Positions 63,061 to 64,000 of a stretch of 64,000 bases of DNA are shown one piece after another. The position numbers were made by a program, and so were the translations under genes. Each line of letters begins with the position of its first letter. Position 1 is the stretch's first letter. The DNA is from Vicugna pacos (taxonomy: Eukaryota; Chordata; Mammalia; Artiodactyla; Camelidae). Under the pieces are notes generated by a model. The model was not told the origin of the DNA. It was given only the letters and a program-made list of their open reading frames with translations, and did no database searches. The DNA lies in NCBI RefSeq assembly GCF_048564905.1, contig NC_132995.1, forward strand, positions 3,174,501 to 3,238,500. Reading direction: 5' to 3'.

Positions 63061-64000
63061 GCGCCCTCCTATGCCTTCCCCGGGCCTGCGGTACGGCTCG
63101 GTGCCCCTCTCCGCCCTTCAGACCCGCCTAGAAACCTCCAGGGTCCCCTACACCTTGCCACCAATCTCTTTCCTGTCCCGCCCCCCTCCCACTACCCCTA
63201 CTCGTGACCCTCTACCCCCACGCCCCATCCCCGGCTCCATTCTGTCTTCTCTTTAAGACCTTTCTTGTCTAGGGCTCTTCCCAGCTCCGGACCTTTGTTT
63301 CTGTTCTCCCACTTCTTGTGGGACTTTCGGGTTCTCCAGCGGGACTCGCCTTTGAATCCACCTACACTTCTCAATTATCCCCTGAAGTCTAGTCCCCCTC
63401 GCCGTCCCCCGCACAATCCTTGCCCCCAAACACCCCTTCGCTTTCTTGCGTTTCTCTCCCCCCAATCGCTTAACTTCCTAAAGATAATTTGGGCTTCTTC
63501 AGGCATCCCCAAAGCTTTCTCTCCAGACCCCCAACCGAGGCAGTTGCCTCTTCTTTCTCCCAGGCCTACCCCTGCTTCTAGGAACCTCGCTTAGGGTTAG
63601 TCTCTGTTCTTTGGGGATTTTCCTGAAGTCGGTCTCTTAAGAGTTTTCTAAGAATTCATTTCTTTGTTTCTGGTTCCTCTCTGACACCCTCAACTTCTTC
63701 CTGCTTTCAGGGATAACTTCCAGAAATCCCCTTTCCTCCCAGATTTTGTTCCTCCATTCTCCAGTGTTTTCTCTCAAGACATCCTCAGATGCTTCCTCTT
63801 TACAGACTTCCCCTCAGAAGTCTCTCAAGGTCTCCCCAGTCTCCGGGTTCACTTAGCCCTTGCTCATTAGGGCGTCATCTCTTCTGCTTCCTCTCAGAAG
63901 CTGGCTTCCTTCTTACCTCTTGACTGAGGTCCCCCGACCCTGTCCTCTGATCCTTCTCCTGTCTGTCTCAGGGTTTCTTTTGAACTCTTCCCTTTCTTCA
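62628..64000 (+). other. LENG8: Presumed LENG8 intron 1, pyrimidine-rich
   Basis: After the CpG island the DNA is C/T-rich unique sequence with no acceptor-flanked coding exon that I can recognise. It continues beyond the window. Confidence 0.4.

Noticed and set aside
62600-63256. 218-residue open frame in the CpG island
   Set aside because: Arginine/proline-rich CpG-island frame that crosses a strong splice donor; no likeness to LENG8 or another protein.

Overview
This is a mammalian nuclear DNA window, most likely from a camelid (alpaca, llama or camel). The main evidence is ten copies of a SINE whose head resembles tRNA-Ala (AGC): an A-box like tagctcagtggtagag, an AGC anticodon loop and a B-box like ggttcaatcc, followed by a short A/T-rich tail. 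This matches the Vic-1 type SINE of camelids. No ruminant BovB or Bov-tA repeats were seen. The gene order LAIR1 - TTYH1 - LENG8 is that of the leukocyte receptor complex (human 19q13.4).

Left edge (1-1.9 kb): the first two coding exons of a leukocyte-receptor-complex Ig-family receptor lie on the minus strand. They are a 34-nt and a 36-nt signal-peptide exon, best read as LAIR1. The gene continues leftwards out of the window.

1.9-42.4 kb: about 40 kb of intergenic DNA in which I find no host gene. It is packed with L1 pieces (young 3' ends of ORF2 plus 3' UTR, and older L1M-type pieces), eight of the ten tRNA-Ala SINEs, ancient MIR, L2, MER5A and MLT1 copies, several microsatellites, and one well-defined solo LTR at 22022-22597. 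That LTR sits inside an L1 and carries an array of CCAAT boxes. Several nested insertions can be dated relative to each other by their target-site duplications.

42.4-58.8 kb: the complete TTYH1 gene on the plus strand. It has a CpG-island promoter, 13 coding exons that all have GT/AG junctions and join without a phase break into a 450-residue protein, and an AATAAA signal at 58741. The introns hold a CA-rich microsatellite, a CpG-rich patch with SOX-like sites, two degenerate tandem-repeat stretches and a cluster of GC boxes.

58.8-64 kb: an intergenic stretch with a GT repeat, L1 debris and an opposed SINE pair. It is followed by a second CpG island (about 62.43-63.06 kb) with a CRE-like site and a good splice donor at 62628, which by synteny is the promoter and untranslated first exon of LENG8. 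The remainder, to the right edge, would be LENG8 intron 1.

The genes do not form a pathway. LAIR1 is an inhibitory collagen receptor of leukocytes, TTYH1 is a neural membrane protein proposed as an anion channel, and LENG8 is a broadly expressed nuclear protein. They are neighbours by conserved synteny. I see no clearly new gene system. The most distinctive items are the CCAAT-array solo LTR, the possible alternative TTYH1 C-terminus, the SOX/CpG patch in TTYH1 intron 2, and the tandem duplication that copied a SINE tail.
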